Shown: positions 44,652 through 55,837, numbered from the stretch's first letter. The stretch: DNA of 64,000 nt from Kingdonia uniflora (GCA_014058105.1 JACGCM010001929.1:434001-498000), one strand, 5' to 3'. Numbers and translations: made by a program. Notes: generated from the letters alone by a model not told the origin.

Positions 44652-45180
44652 TCAACCTACTTTTAATTTTTTGAACATTCCTAAGGTCGAATTATTTTTT
44701 ATCATACTAGAAGATCCATAAGCAATATCAGGAGCTCTAGAAGTAATGACCTCTCTACCAATTTCTGCATGATCTTTGTTATAAGGAACAATAACAGACT
44801 TAGAGTTGCAGACATTAAAATCAACCCAATTTAAGTACTTATCACGAATTATATCCACATCGCAAGTAACTTCTACCTCAACAATGAAGTCATGTATTAT
44901 ATCCCTCTCTTCTTCAATCCGTGTCATTTTTCCACCATAAAACACTATCATAGAGTTTAAATGCCTTTCGTGAGGGTCCTCTAATGTAAGTTCTTCGACG
45001 TTAGGCTGCAATAAGTCCACCATCTGTCTATGACTTTTACTCAGAAACTCACAAGATCTTTTCCAGCGATCCTCTACAATTTTCTTTGAAAGTTTTTAAT
45101 TCCCTAACTCGGCTTCAAACTTAATATTGAGTTCGATATCATTTCTGAAAGCATTCCAAGTAACTTTTAAATCACCCCCC
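44652..45180 (-). pseudogene. Antisense ORF remnant of Tat copy A'
   Basis: A minus-strand open frame of 123 codons (44652-45023) with an upstream in-frame-like stretch to 45180: DLKVTWNAFRNDIELNIKFE, RWKRSCEFLSKSHRQMVDLL, ERDIIHDFIVEVEVTCDVDI. It is helical and acidic, opposite in strand to pol, and just after integrase. That is the position of the antisense block in element C, so I read it as the truncated equivalent. The sequence similarity to C is not obvious by eye. Confidence 0.45.
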
Positions 45181-45199
45181 AACACAGATCAATCCATCA

Positions 45200-45640
45200 T
45201 AATGTTCTTCAACATATTATAAAATATATTTGATAGACCGTCGTTAAACCTAATAATAAATAACCTATTTAATAGATATCTAATATAGGGATAAGTATGG
45301 TGTCAATCCACAAGGAAGTAGGAATTTCTAGGTAAAACAGAAAACTAAGGAAATGGGTTAAATATTTAAGAACTAAGAAATAAATAAGAATTAATTTAGA
45401 GAGATAATAAAAGTAAAACAATCAAGGGTTAATACTCCACCACCATGATGTAATTAATAAAAGAACATCTCCTTTCTTTAAGCATGTTTCATCATAAGAA
45501 ATTAATACAACCAATTTAGACGCTAGCCTAAATTATGAAAATTAATTATCTTATATTGAGATAAACGATAATATATCAACTCCATATTTTCTTCTTGTAA
45601 AATAAATAAAGATGAGCTTAAACTTCAAATAATCCATCCT
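45200..45640 (-). repeat. Athila-type LTR fragment
   Basis: GGTGTCAATCCACAAGGAAG, then TAGGAATTTCTAGGTAAAAC, at about 45298-45340 resemble the LTR border at 11880-11930 (GGGTGTCAATCTGCAGAGATG, TTCTAGGGTAAAC). No internal region or second LTR is attached. Probably a solo or truncated LTR lying between copies A' and B. Confidence 0.45.
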
Positions 45641-45673
45641 CTCGAAGAAAGACGCAAATAATTTTATACTCCC

Positions 45674-46224
45674 TGTAATAACTAATTTCATACCTCGGAC
45701 TCAAAGCTTCATCCTCGACCTCATCAGCATACAGGAAATACTGCTAATGACATATTAAATATTCCTTAGTTTGAGTCATCGCTTTCGACCTCCACCTCTG
45801 CAGTTCAATGTATGCAAGTGTACAGTAATCAATAGAGCCGTTGTACAGCAACAGAGGTCAGGACTTTACATTATTTGGTCAAAGAATATTTTACATCAAC
45901 TTTGTAACGTCTACCATTAAGAATATTAATGGTCGTCAAATGCTCAAATGATGAGACCTATAATAGGACCAGAGAACTACAGATTAGGGATAGGTAATTT
46001 GATACAGAAGAATCCCTACTCCAAAACTCCATAGATTCAGAGTGCTCATTGTAATAACTAGCATTCTCAATAAGATCTCTCTCTTTCTAAAATCCTCAAG
46101 AGAGGTCATGATTTTTAACCAATTCAAAGATTTTCTATGCTAAATTTTTGTGTTAGTTATTATTCGCATTCTGATTACATCTGGTGTAAATGCTAAGTCT
46201 GAATCTCAGAATTAAGCTATTATA
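45674..46224 (+). repeat. 5' LTR of Tat copy B
   Basis: From TGTAATAACTAATTTCATAC to the primer site. Its first part (CGGACTCAAAGCTTCATCCTC, CATCAGCATACAGG) is repeated at 61135-61258 in copy B'. The 3' end has GAGGTCATGATTTTTAACC, like the corresponding part of the copy A' LTR. The final dinucleotide is TA. Confidence 0.75.
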
Positions 46225-46244
46225 TTTGGCACCATCTGTGGGAA
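46225..46244 (+). other. Primer binding site, Tat copy B
   Basis: Reads TTTGGCACCATCTGTGGGAA, two transitions from the usual TTTGGCGCCGTCTGTGGGAA. Confidence 0.8.
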
Positions 46245-46317
46245 ACAAAGTTCGCAAGCCCATTGTCTCAGAAACAACTGATCATCTCATTTCAGAATTT
46301 CACCTCTAGGTCAGAGC

Positions 46318-47400
46318 ATGCCAATAGTTCAAGCAGAAGAAAATGCCGCGCTAGCAGATCTGCGGGCCACCTTAAATTCTGAAACAAAAAGATGTACTAC
46401 TTTAAAGCAACAGCTGGCGAGTGTACATGATGCACTGAAGGTTCTACAGGGTCAGCAAGTTGTCACCCAAAAGAACAAAGCCGTGCAACCTGAAGGCTCA
46501 CAAATTTCTGTTCACTACATAATAAAATCTCCTCCGAAAGGCAATAACATAGGAGGAGCACTTCGATCTAACCATCATCAACAAGAAATGGAACCCATCT
46601 CGATTCAGGAGGCCCACCAGGAAGTAGATGGCGGCTCAGCAGGAGTCAGACAGATTTAAAATCTACCTCAAAGAGTTTAAGTCCCAATAAAAGAACGTAT
46701 AAGTAAAAGAAGTGACGACCAAAATCCTGGAGAAGGACGAGTCACCCACCCGACCACTGCAGCTCGACAATACATGTCCCAGGAACATGTCGAGAGATGA
46801 ATCAAAGAAATGCTCGAAGCTCAGACTCTGACTAAAGGAATCCACAATAGATTACAGAAGAGCCCGATTGTACAGGAGTTATTGGATGGCGAGGTCCCCA
46901 CCGAGTTCCATACTCCGAAGATTTTCAAAGACAAAGGAACAGATCCAATGGAGCACGTCCAAGAGTTCCAGGATGCTCTTGGCCTACATTCTATATCCAA
47001 CCACATTCTCTGCCAACTTTTCCCATCCAGCTTATCTGGAGAACCTCTGCGATTTTCCACACACTACCTGAAGGATCCATCACAACTTCCGAACAGCTGC
47101 GAGAACTCTTCACCAAGAATTACTCGTACAACCGAGATAAAGAAGAGAATCTATACTCCCTCTTCAGCCTTAAATAGATGTCAAGCGAGAATCTTGAGAC
47201 GTTCACTAAGAAGTTCTTAGAGTTAGCTCAAGGAATACCATTTCAGCTTTCACCAATGCACTAGTTGATGGAAGGGCGAAGGAATACCTCGTCCTCAACA
47301 AACCAACAACTCTAGAAGACATGATCGGAAAGGTCAATGGTTATATCGACCTAGAAAGAATGGTGTCTGACAGATAGAAACCTTAGAAGTTAATATTAAC
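46318..47400 (+). pseudogene. gag of Tat copy B
   Basis: Start MPIVQAEENAALADLRATL at 46318, open to 46659 with a coiled-coil-like N-terminus (NSETKRCTTLKQQLASVHDA). 46810-47220 holds the core start: RSPIVQELLDGEVP-like, EFHTPKIFKDKGTDPMEHVQ, SNHILCQLFPSSLSGEPL, then a frame change. The later landmarks (TKKFLELA, AFTNALVDGRAKEYLVLNK, VNGYIDLERMVSD) are in other frames up to 47380. Confidence 0.8.
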
Positions 47401-48480
47401 AGCTCGAGATCAATCAGCCAGCCAGAGCTTTAATTGAACTGTCGATCAGGGAGGAAACAGGAAACAAACAAAATCTAATGACGAACAACCTTGAAAGGGG
47501 AATAACTTTCCCAAACCCTGCCTTCCCAAGATAAATATGACCATAACATTTATCCTATACTTCATAAGGATCGCTTCTTCCGCAATGCACAATATCTCCA
47601 ACCCATTGAGAACAAACCATATTGCATTCACCACAAGGTTAGACATCATGAAACAGAATATTGATTTGCCTTACAACGGTTGCTAGAGTATATCTTCACT
47701 GATGGATGAATACATGAGCACATTGTAGATGTCTAAAGCAGCAAGAATGGGAGTTACAAACTTCTTGCAGATGTTGTACAAACTGAAGAGCCGGCAGGAG
47801 AGAAACACTTATACCATATGTCGCTCTGCCACTTCGTTGAGACTTAGATCATCAATCAATCGAATAGAACTAAGAGAAGATGGGTCAACCAATGTCACGA
47901 CCTATCCATTAAAGACAAAGTGGCTCATTTACTTCCCGTTTCTAGCTCTCAACGAATAGAAATTTCTTTTGATGACTGTGATGCTCATCATATCAACTAT
48001 CCTCACCATGATGCTTTGGTGATCATGCTAAAAATGCAGAATACGGTGCTTCACGCAATGATGATAGATACTAGGAGTACTATCGAATTACTTTTTCAAA
48101 GCACAATTGATCAGATGGGACTAGCTGACAAAGTACAGCCCAGTGACATTGATATCTATGGATTCAACGGATCAAAAGAAGAACGTGTAGGAAAAATCAT
48201 ACTTCCTATCACGGCAGAACTTGTGACACTCGACGTTGTCTTTTATTGTATCAATACAAAATTATGTTATTTGGGTATTATGGGGCGCTGCTAGTTATGC
48301 AATATGTGAGCCATTCCATCCACCTATCATATGGCGCTGCGATTTGAGTGGAATGGCGGTATATACAAGATCAAAGGAAGTCAGAAGCTCACTCGAGCAT
48401 GTAATTTTTTGTTTGTCATCATTCATGAATCCTCAGAGCCACAGCTCATATAGCAATTATAGAAAACAATAGGAAAAGTT
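47401..48480 (+). pseudogene. gag-protease linker and aspartic protease of Tat copy B
   Basis: The linker is in pieces (KPYCIHHKVRHHETEY, LQRLLEYIFTDG near 47620-47710). The protease is in the piece 47920-48294: ISFDDCDAHHINYPHHDALV, then MMIDTRSTIELLFQSTIDQM with D-T-R in place of D-T-G at 48067-48075, then DIYGFNGSKEERVGKIILPI and VFYCINTKLCYLGIMGRC. Apart from the Gly-to-Arg change the domain is well conserved over 124 residues. Confidence 0.8.
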
Positions 48481-48689
48481 ACAAAAAACTATACAGTAAA
48501 CTCTGCAGAAAACAAACTGCCAAGCGCAGAAACAACATAGTACATCAAAATCAGTGGCGAAAAGCGAGAAACATACATTGACACTTTTTTACCAACAACA
48601 GTATGAGACATCCTCATTCAACTCCTCAAAGACAACAGTGATGTATTCGCTTGGACATTTTACAAAATGCCCGGTATTGATCCCAATAT

Positions 48690-49500
48690 AGTTTGCCACA
48701 AGCTCAATTTAAAAGACAAAGCTGAAGTTGTCAAACTGAAGTAGATGACCTCATCACCGAGACTCCGAGAAGAAGAAAATAAAGAGATCGACAAACTTAT
48801 CGAAGTTGGCTTTATCATAAAGGCAAATTACCCAGAATGGATCTCGAACATTATGGCAATCCCAAAGAAGAACGGCAAGATCAGAGTGTGCGTGGATTTC
48901 ACAGACCTCAACAAATATACTCCAAAGGACAGTTTTCCACTTCCTATTATCAATCATCTGCTCGATTCTACCGCGGGATACAAACTCCTGCCCATAATGG
49001 ATGCCGCATCAGGAAACAATTATATACCTATGCCACCTGATGACCAAGAGAAGATGCCTTTCATTACAGAATATGGCTTATACTGTTATAAAGTCATGCC
49101 TTTCGGTCTCAAGAATGCTGGAGCTACTTATCAATGGTTGATGACACAAATGTTCAAAGATTATCTTAAAAAAGCGATGGAAGTTTACATTGATGATATG
49201 TTATGTAAAAGCCTTAAAAAAGAACATCATATTAGAGACTTACACACTACTTTCAAAATCTTTCATTTCTATAAGATGAAACTCAACCCTGAAAAGTGCC
49301 AGTTCGGGGTCCAGTCAGGAAAGTTCTTGGGATATTTAATCAGCAAGAGAGGTATAGAAGCTGATCCAAATTGTATTCGCACTTTAATGTCTATGCCTTC
49401 TTCAAAAACAAAGAAAGACATACATAAGTTGGTGGGTAAAATTGCCGTAATAAATTGTTTTGTTTTGAAGTCTTCAGATCGATATCGATGATTGTTCGAC
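48690..49500 (+). pseudogene. Reverse transcriptase of Tat copy B (open RT domain)
   Basis: 48745-49491 is one open frame of 248 codons, the longest in the window: GFIIKANYPEWISNIMAIPK, KIRVCVDFTDLNKYTPKDSF, LLPIMDAASGNNYIPMPP, EYGLYCYKVMPFGLKNAGAT, and AMEVYIDDMLCKSLKKEHHI with the catalytic Y-I-D-D box near 49186-49200, then CQFGVQSGKFLGYLISKRG. Fingers, palm and thumb are complete. As the rest of pol is broken, it is a pseudogene fragment, though the domain itself shows no inactivating change that I can see. Confidence 0.85.
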
Positions 49501-49968
49501 CTTTTACGTGAAGGGACAACAAAATAGAAGTCTAAAAATGATCCCGAGATCGAGTGGACAACAGAATGTAAAATTGTATTTCAGGAGCTCAAACTTTACT
49601 TGGGATCACCTCCAGTGATTAGTACACCTGACAAAGGGAAAGAACTCACAATATATCTTACGGTTACCAAAGTATCGTTAAGTTATGTCCTCATTCGACT
49701 TGATGGGAAGACAAAAAAACTTATCTATTTCATCAGTAAGACTCTCACTCCTGCAGAGTCCCGGTATACCAAGATTGAGAAATTTCCCCTAGCTCTCGTG
49801 TACATATTGTAAAAGTTGAGACAGTATTTTCGAGCATACTCGTTTCGAGTGGTGACAAATTACCCTTGACGAAAGATTTTATCCAAATGGGAAAAATCCA
49901 GACGAATACAAACATGGTCAATCAAGCTTGGCAAACACAACATCCGTTTTAAGCCACACCACTCTTAA
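49500..49968 (+). pseudogene. RT-linked RNase H of Tat copy B
   Basis: 49600-49812 reads SPPVISTPDKGKELTIYLTV, SLSYVLIRLDGKTKKLIYFI and SKTLTPAESRYTKIEKFPLA. After a stop it continues LRQYFRAYSFRVVTNYP and WSIKLGKHNIRFKPHHS. Normal order and length for the first RNase H. Confidence 0.75.
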
Positions 49969-50583
49969 ATGGGTCAAAAAGTAGCAGATTTCCTCGCAGA
50001 TTTCCAAGTAGAAGATCCTGACTGGGAAGAAGACAGTACAGATAACAGTGAGGAATACTTCGAAGAAAAGTCAGACTGGGTAACTCAAAAGAGATGGCAT
50101 CTTTTAACTGATAGATCCTCCGGTCCTGCAGGGTCAGGTATCAAAATTATACCTATCACACCTTTTAATGATAGGATCGAGAAAATAGTCAGGCTCAATT
50201 TCGAAACAACCAACAATGAGGCCGAGTATGAAGCAATGATTCACGGCCTAGATATGGCTCTAGAGATTGGAGTTTCCGAATTATCTGTCTACACGGACTC
50301 ATTACTAATTGTGAACCATTACAAAAAAAAATTCTAAAAGAGCAGAAAAATGGTCAACTATACTGCAGCAGTAGCCGACAGAATGAGCAGATTTAAAAAA
50401 ATTACTATCGAACATTTACCGCGTGGAGAAAATTTCTATTCAGACTCACTCGTATACCTGGCAGGAATACTTGGTACGGAAGCGCATTATCTAAAGATCG
50501 AAGTATCATCCACCCCCAACATTAACATCATAAGCTCTAATTTTGTCAATACTGGGGGCGTTGAAGATGACGAGGACGATTGA
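49969..50583 (+). pseudogene. Second (archaeal-type) RNase H of Tat copy B
   Basis: Two open pieces in one frame (49969-50337 and 50350-50583). Acidic lead (VEDPDWEEDSTDNSEEYFEE), then RWHLLTDRSSGPAGSGIKII with the first Asp but G-to-R after it, NNEAEYEAMIHGLDMALEIG with the Glu, LSVYTDSLLIVNHYKKKF with the next Asp, then HLPRGENFYSDSLVYLAGIL with the last Asp. It ends VNTGGVEDDEDD before a stop. All four acidic residues are present. Confidence 0.8.
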
Positions 50584-51620
50584 AGATGACCTTACCTCAA
50601 GTATATTAGGACTAAAAACATATTTGACGGCAAACTCCCTACAGATCCAACGGAGAAGAGACGTGTCCTTGATAATGCAAAGCGATATCGTGGACAATTG
50701 CCTCCTTTACAAAATTTTGGTCACAGGACCGTACCTTGAATATTTGTCAAACAAAGAAGCTCAGAAGTTCCTACACGAACTCCATGAAGGGACTTGTGGT
50801 TCCCATGCAGCGGGACGATCTTTCGCAAATTGAGTTCTTACTCATGGAGTCTTTTGGCCCAAGATGAAAGCTCAAGCCATTAAACTCGTAAGCAAGTACG
50901 ATGCCTGCCAAAGACATAGCCCCCAAATTCGAGCTCTAGCCTTGGAACTCCATTCCAACAACGCTGTTTGGCCATTTATAAGATGGGCCCTCGACCACGT
51001 AAGAGAATTCCCCACGTCACCGGGCAAAAGGAAACACCTCCTAGTAGCAATGGATAACTTCACAAAATGGGTAGAAGCAGTCCTACTATGCCGCACACGC
51101 GAAAATAAAGTCATCAAATTCATCTGGGAAACTATCATCATCCGATTCGGTTGCCTTCATCTTATCAAAATTGGCAATAAACCTCAGTTCATTGCCTCCA
51201 GAGTCGTGGAGTTCCTCAATCAATACAATATCATCCACTCCCCTTCAAATCCATATTACCTTCAAGGAAATGGCTAGGCAGAAATCACTAATCAAACTAT
51301 AGTGGATAGAATCAAAAAGCGTTTAAAAGAGAAGAAAGGCAATTGGGTCCAGGAACTACCACATATCATATGGGCATATCGCACAATACCTCGGGTATCA
51401 ACTGGATGTACACCGTTCTTACTAGTGTATGGTACAAAAGCAATCATCTCCACTCTATATCATCACTCAATTCGCGACCATACCATGACGGATGAAGAGA
51501 ATGAGTACCAGTTGGCATGTAACATAAATTAGATCGAGGAAACTAGAGACAAAGCAATAATAAATTTGAGAAGATACCACCAAGCTCTAGCCCGATCTTA
51601 GTCAGGCTACTATAAACATC
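50584..51620 (+). pseudogene. Integrase of Tat copy B
   Basis: The zinc domain has ELHEGTCGSHAAGRSFAN with both His, then KLVSKYDACQRHS, where the first Cys of the C-x-x-C is Tyr. The core piece (50864-51277) has LLVAMDNFTKWVEAVLLCRT with the first Asp, but IKIGNKPQFIASRVVEFLNQ has Gly where the second Asp should be. After LQGNG-stop the Glu survives in AEITNQTIVDRIKKRL. The C-terminal piece 51302-51532 has IIWAYRTIPRVSTGCTPFLL. Homology ends near 51620. Confidence 0.8.
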
Positions 51621-51639
51621 TCTGAATGGTAAGCAACTG

Positions 51640-52460
51640 ACTTCCTATCTTATAATAAAATTGCCCCAAATACATAGTCTGACACATCTATTTCGACCTC
51701 AAAAGGATACTACAAGTTTGGCAATGCTAACATTAGTGTATGTGTAATCTTGCGCTTCAGTAACTAAAAGGTCTTCTTATGGTAATCTTCCCACATAAAC
51801 TTTACACCGACCTTTATCAAGGAATGCAACAGTGTGGCAATCTGTGAAAAATGTCGATTAAAATTTTGTAAATACTAACAGGAACCCATAAACTTCTCAC
51901 TTCCATCACTTTATAGGGTTTATGCCAATTAGTAATGACCGAGTCTTCTCTGGATCTACCTTAAGTTAACCTCCACCAATAATGAATTCCAAGTACACTA
52001 GTTCCTTCTTCCCAAACTCGCACATCTTCCCAATCTCAATGAGAAAAAGTTGTTGTGATCAAAATGCTTCCAACACTTTGTGTATATGTACGAGGTGCTC
52101 CTCCCATGTTTGACTATATATCAAGATATCATCTAAATACACAATCACTAAATCATTAATAAAAGTACGAAGTACCTCATTCATCAACCGCATAAAAGTT
52201 ATTGGAGCGTTGCATAACACAAAATACATCACCAACCACTCGAAAAGTTCTGTTTTGGTCTTGAAAGTCATATTCCATGTATATTCTTCCCAGATTCTAA
52301 CTTGATGGTAACCCAATTTAAGATCTAGCTTGGTGAAAATCAGAGCCTTCTGGAACTCATCTAAAAGTTTGTCAATCCGTGAAAGCGGATAATGATTCTT
52401 CACAATAATCTTGTTCAGTGCCCAATAATCCACACACATTCTCTAAGACCCATCCTTTGT
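51640..52460 (-). pseudogene. Chromovirus reverse transcriptase and RNase H start
   Basis: 52059-52439 is open for 126 codons: MCVDYWALNKIIVKNHYPLS, RIDKLLDEFQKALIFTKLDL, KLGYHQVRIWEEYTWNMTFK, then NAPITFMRLMNEVLRTF and LVIVYLDDILIYSQTWEEHL with the catalytic Y-L-D-D box. Downstream in shifted frames are KCEFGKKELVYLEF and the start of RNase H (KVGVKFMWEDYHKK). FVLCNAP replaces the usual PFGLCNAP. Homology ends at about 51680. Confidence 0.85.
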
Positions 52461-52598
52461 TGGCACCTATAACACTGGTAAACCATAAGGTGAGCAACTC
52501 GAATTAATAACCCCTTGCTCGAGAAGTTCTTGTACCTGTTTCTTGATCTCATCAGACTCGGTTATAAAAGTCTGATACAACTCAACGTTGGGTAGTGG

Positions 52599-53260
52599 TT
52601 AACCATTCACCAATGTGATATTATACTCCATATCCCTCTTGCACGACATCCCTTCTATGCCTAGAAACAAGTCTTTATAGTCCTCTTGTAACTTCCTTAT
52701 TTCAGTTTGCTGCTTAGGAGACATTGCCAAAGTAGGCAACACCTTATCCGACAGACCCTCTTGAACCAGTCGCACCAATAATAATATAAACTTGTCGCTC
52801 ACATTAATCAACCTCTTTACCTGAGTCATCGTTACTAAATTATTTGTAGTGACATGCTCCTTACAACCATTGATATAAAACTTTTTCCCTCCTTCACAAG
52901 ACAATACTTTCGAGCTCTACAGTAATGAATTGCATCTCGGTCCCAAAGATAAGGGCTACTCAAAATGACTTGACACACATCTAAATGAACCACCTTACAC
53001 GTCACCTCGTTAATAAACAACTCTGTGATCACAAACTTGAATGTACATTGCTTCGTGATCTTCAACTTTGCATCTTTCTAAATCTACACTAAACCATACG
53101 GCTTACGATGAGCTGTAGTAGCCAAACCGATCTTCTTCACCACTGCCTTAAAGATTAAATACTTCTGACTACCCAAATCAATAATAGCCTCTACTAATCT
53201 TTATTTTACCTGAATACTGACATTAAAAAGTTCTTCTCGACTCGCCTCCTAGATAGACAT
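52599..53260 (-). pseudogene. Chromovirus protease and protease-RT linker
   Basis: Around 53170-53200 the minus strand reads VEAIIDLGSQKYLIF, the place of the D-S/T-G active site (D-L-G here). Then KIGLATTAHRKPYGLV, and the open pieces 52835-53065 (CKVVHLDVCQVILSSPYLWD) and 52599-52904 (LPTLAMSPKQQTEIRKLQED, EGMSCKRDMEYNITLVNG). The last leads into the RT. Typical spacing for this lineage. Confidence 0.7.
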
Positions 53261-53379
53261 AGTTTGCTTAAACATTAGGGCAAGCTTAGGATTTGGCTAA
53301 TCTAAATCTAGAAGATCAACAATCGTTGCGGCTAGTACACGTTTCTCTCTCTTGCTCATCTCCTCCTTTGACCTAAGCT

Positions 53380-54475
53380 CTAAGTGAAGTTTCTAACATT
53401 TATCTTAAATGTGCCCATTTGCCTTACAATGACTATAGTAATTCCCCTTAGATGAAGACCACTCTCCATTAGACTCTCCTTTGGACTCCCCTTTGTGTTC
53501 ATTCTTCCAGCTAGACTTGTACCCCGACTTGCTCCTTTCGTCTTTCTTGTCACACTTCAAGTACTTTCCTTTAATAATAATTACTTTTACGATAGCATTT
53601 TCGATATTCTCCACAGTAAAGAGCTTCAACTCCCTCCAATGAACTCTGACAAAGCCCCCGTATATTTCACGAATGCCTCATACTCGTCCACATTAATGAC
53701 CAAAACTAACGCTTGGTTATGAAACTCCATAGTGAACTCTTGCATGGATTGCCCATACTTTTGGCCCAAATAATACCATTTGAACCATCTCTTTTGCTTA
53801 TACCCAATAGGATAAAATTACTTCCTCATTAACACCTTGAACTCCTTCTAACTCAAGCTTCCTACTTCGTAACATTTCTTATAGGACTTCCATCACATGA
53901 GTGCATGACTTACGAATTTCAATGTAGAAAAGTATATTTTATGAGTATTTAAATATTTATAAACTAAAAAATAGGTCTTTAACCTATCTGACCAGTTATC
54001 CAATTTATCATCATCAATTGAACCGTTGAATACGGGAATTTTAATTTTAAAATCGATATGAAGATTACGCATAAAATTCATAGACTTACCAATATCCGAT
54101 ATCTCCTCAATAGATTCGGCATCATTAGAATCTCTATCCTCCTCCTCGTTACCCTCGTCTCTCTTCTCCTTTCCAACTCCATTCTTCTTCGTGTCCTATT
54201 GCGATTTCGTCGAAGCAAATACTTTGGAGAGGTTTGCAAAATGTAATTGCTCTACCAACTCCCCTATAGTAGTAGTTGGATCAGAAACTTTCATTTCCAA
54301 CTTTGTGAGCCGGTCTTCAGAATCACCCATCTCCGAATTTGCTTTCTTTAAGTTAGGGTTTCGGTAAATCTTCAATAGACTTACAAGAATCTTTTTCGTT
54401 TGCTTGAGTCGGTCACGCGTAGAGACCATAAACCACAATCTCCTGAGAATCATTACTTGAAAATCTGATACCACT
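53380..54475 (-). pseudogene. Chromovirus gag
   Basis: The N-terminal piece 54196-54474 includes GDSEDRLTKLEMKVSDPTTT. 53893-54081 is the capsid start: IDFKIKIPVFNGSIDDDKLD, NWSDRLKTYFLVYKYLNTHK. The C-terminal piece 53405-53629 is Lys/Ser-rich (ECDKKDERSKSGYKSS-like) and ends with YYSHCKANGHI, a CCHC zinc knuckle with the first Cys as Tyr. Order and spacing fit gag, whose knuckle binds the RNA. Confidence 0.72.
54464..54473 (-). other. Primer binding site, initiator tRNA-Met type
   Basis: The minus strand reads TGGTATCAGA, the plant initiator tRNA-Met complement used by many copia and chromovirus elements. It is just inside the LTR. Confidence 0.75.
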
Positions 54476-54480
54476 TAATC

Positions 54481-55007
54481 TACAATCGAATTGAGATTAA
54501 CCTAATCGACGAATTAATGTGAAATACAACAAATTGGTAGGAAAAGTGTACTTTAAGAGTTTCAATTGCTTAATGATTTGATTTCAATTGAATTCTTCTT
54601 CAAACCCTAAGTCTAGATTACAAAAATTTGGATTCATTTCATCTTGCCTAACATTGCCTCTTTATGAGGGTTACAAGTTCTTAGTTACAAAATAAGACCA
54701 TTATGCCCTTAAAATGCACTAAACTATGAAGGAAACATGATAGTCATTCGAACGAACCCATGGGTTGTTCGAACGATTGTCTCAATTAAGCCTAGAAATT
54801 AAAGCAGACGTAGGTCTTCTAGGAACCCAGTCGTTCGAACAACTCTAAATTCCAGTCGAACGACTTCCCAATTTATGCCTAGAAAATGAGGCAGTCATAA
54901 TTGGTCTTTTGTTCCTTCAAATTCGTTCGAACGGCTCCAATGCTCGTTCGAACGACATAACATCTTTTAAAGGAGTTGAATGTCTCTATCCTCCTGGATT
55001 AGTAACA
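54481..55007 (-). repeat. 5' LTR of the chromovirus, with TTCGAA palindromes
   Basis: Approximate limits: the outer end is TGTTACTAATCCAGG on the minus strand and the inner end precedes the primer site. No second LTR is present to confirm them. Between 54745 and 54956 the palindromic core TTCGAA occurs five times, usually inside CGTTCGAACG, plus one close variant (AGTCGAACGAC). Confidence 0.55.
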
Positions 55008-55009
55008 AC

Positions 55010-55800
55010 TGAGGTTTTAAGTAGTTTGTTTGTAAATGACAGCCTAAATTTTAAATTAGTGAAGATGTTTAAGACTTTACCTTATATAAAGAAAATAGGC
55101 CGCAAGTGACGATCTAAGTTTAATTTGGGCAGGTCGTAAGTGACGATCGACCTAGTTTTTAAGTTAGTAGGTCGTAAGTGACGACTTAGTTTTTAAGTTT
55201 GTGGAGATGTTCAAGCCTTCGCCTTATAAATAATTAGGTCGGAAGCGACAACCTAGTTTTTTAGTGGGTCAATCGTAAGTGACGACCTAGTTTTTAAATT
55301 AGAAGAAATGTCCAAACCTTCACCTTATAAATAATTTGGTTGCAAGTGACGACCTAGTTTTTAATTGGGTGTTCATTAGTGACGAGCTAGTTTTTAAATG
55401 AGTAGGTCGTAAGTGACGACCAAGTTTTAGAGTTGTTGTAGATGTTCAAGCCTTCACCTTCTAAATAATTAGATCGCAAGTAGTGACCTAGGTTTTAAGT
55501 TGGTAGGTAGGTCATAAGTGACGACTTAGTTTTAAATTGGTAGAAATGTTCAAGCCTTACCTTATTAATAAGAAGGAGGTCGCAAGTGACGACCTAGGTT
55601 TTAAGTGGATAGGTCTTAAGTGACAGCCTAGTTTTAAATAGGGGTAGATGATTCAATTTTTACCATTAATCAATAAATAGGTAGTATGTAACGACCTAGT
55701 TTTAATTGAGTGGAGGTGATCCAATTTCATCATTAATCAATAGGTAAGATGTCGTAAATGATGACCTATTTTATATTTGATAAAAATGATTAAGATTTTA
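55010..55800 (+). repeat. Hairpin-rich tandem repeat array
   Basis: Roughly seven irregular units of 100-135 bp built from two alternating modules: AGGTCGTAAGTGACGACCTAG followed by TTTTTAAG, and GATGTTCAAGCCTTCACCTT followed by ATAAATAA. The word GTCGTAAGTGACGAC is itself a GTCGT/ACGAC inverted repeat with a five-base loop, and more than ten versions occur. The array ends about 40 bases before a polypurine tract and LTR on the plus strand. Confidence 0.8.
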
Positions 55801-55837
55801 TAATATTGGTTTCTCATCTGCCCCACAGATCATGCAA

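Larger units (their letters stand above)
26209..45200 (+). mobile_element. Tat element copy A', split by element C
   Basis: Plus-strand Tat element: LTR 26209-26610, primer site, gag and protease up to 29202, then element C inserted (29203-42520), then the RT continuation from 42526, integrase to about 44420 and an antisense frame to about 45200. The two halves join in register at a conserved CTTGCCACAGGCTTAATG-type sequence (compare 48697-48714 in copy B). A further internal deletion joins RT to the end of the second RNase H near 43025. No 3' LTR found. Confidence 0.85.
45674..51620 (+). mobile_element. Tat element copy B (5' LTR to integrase)
   Basis: Plus-strand Tat element: LTR 45674-46224, primer site 46225-46244, gag, protease, RT, two RNase H domains, integrase. 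It stops at about 51620, where a minus-strand chromovirus begins; no 3' LTR. It has the longest open RT of the window. The same family recurs at 61135. Confidence 0.88.
51640..55007 (-). mobile_element. Truncated chromovirus-type Ty3/gypsy element
   Basis: Minus strand: LTR about 54481-55007, initiator-Met-type primer site, gag with a degenerate zinc knuckle, protease, RT and part of RNase H; integrase and the 3' LTR are missing, cut at the join with copy B near 51630. The RT sequence style and the tRNA-Met primer site separate it from the Tat copies. Many stops. Confidence 0.82.
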
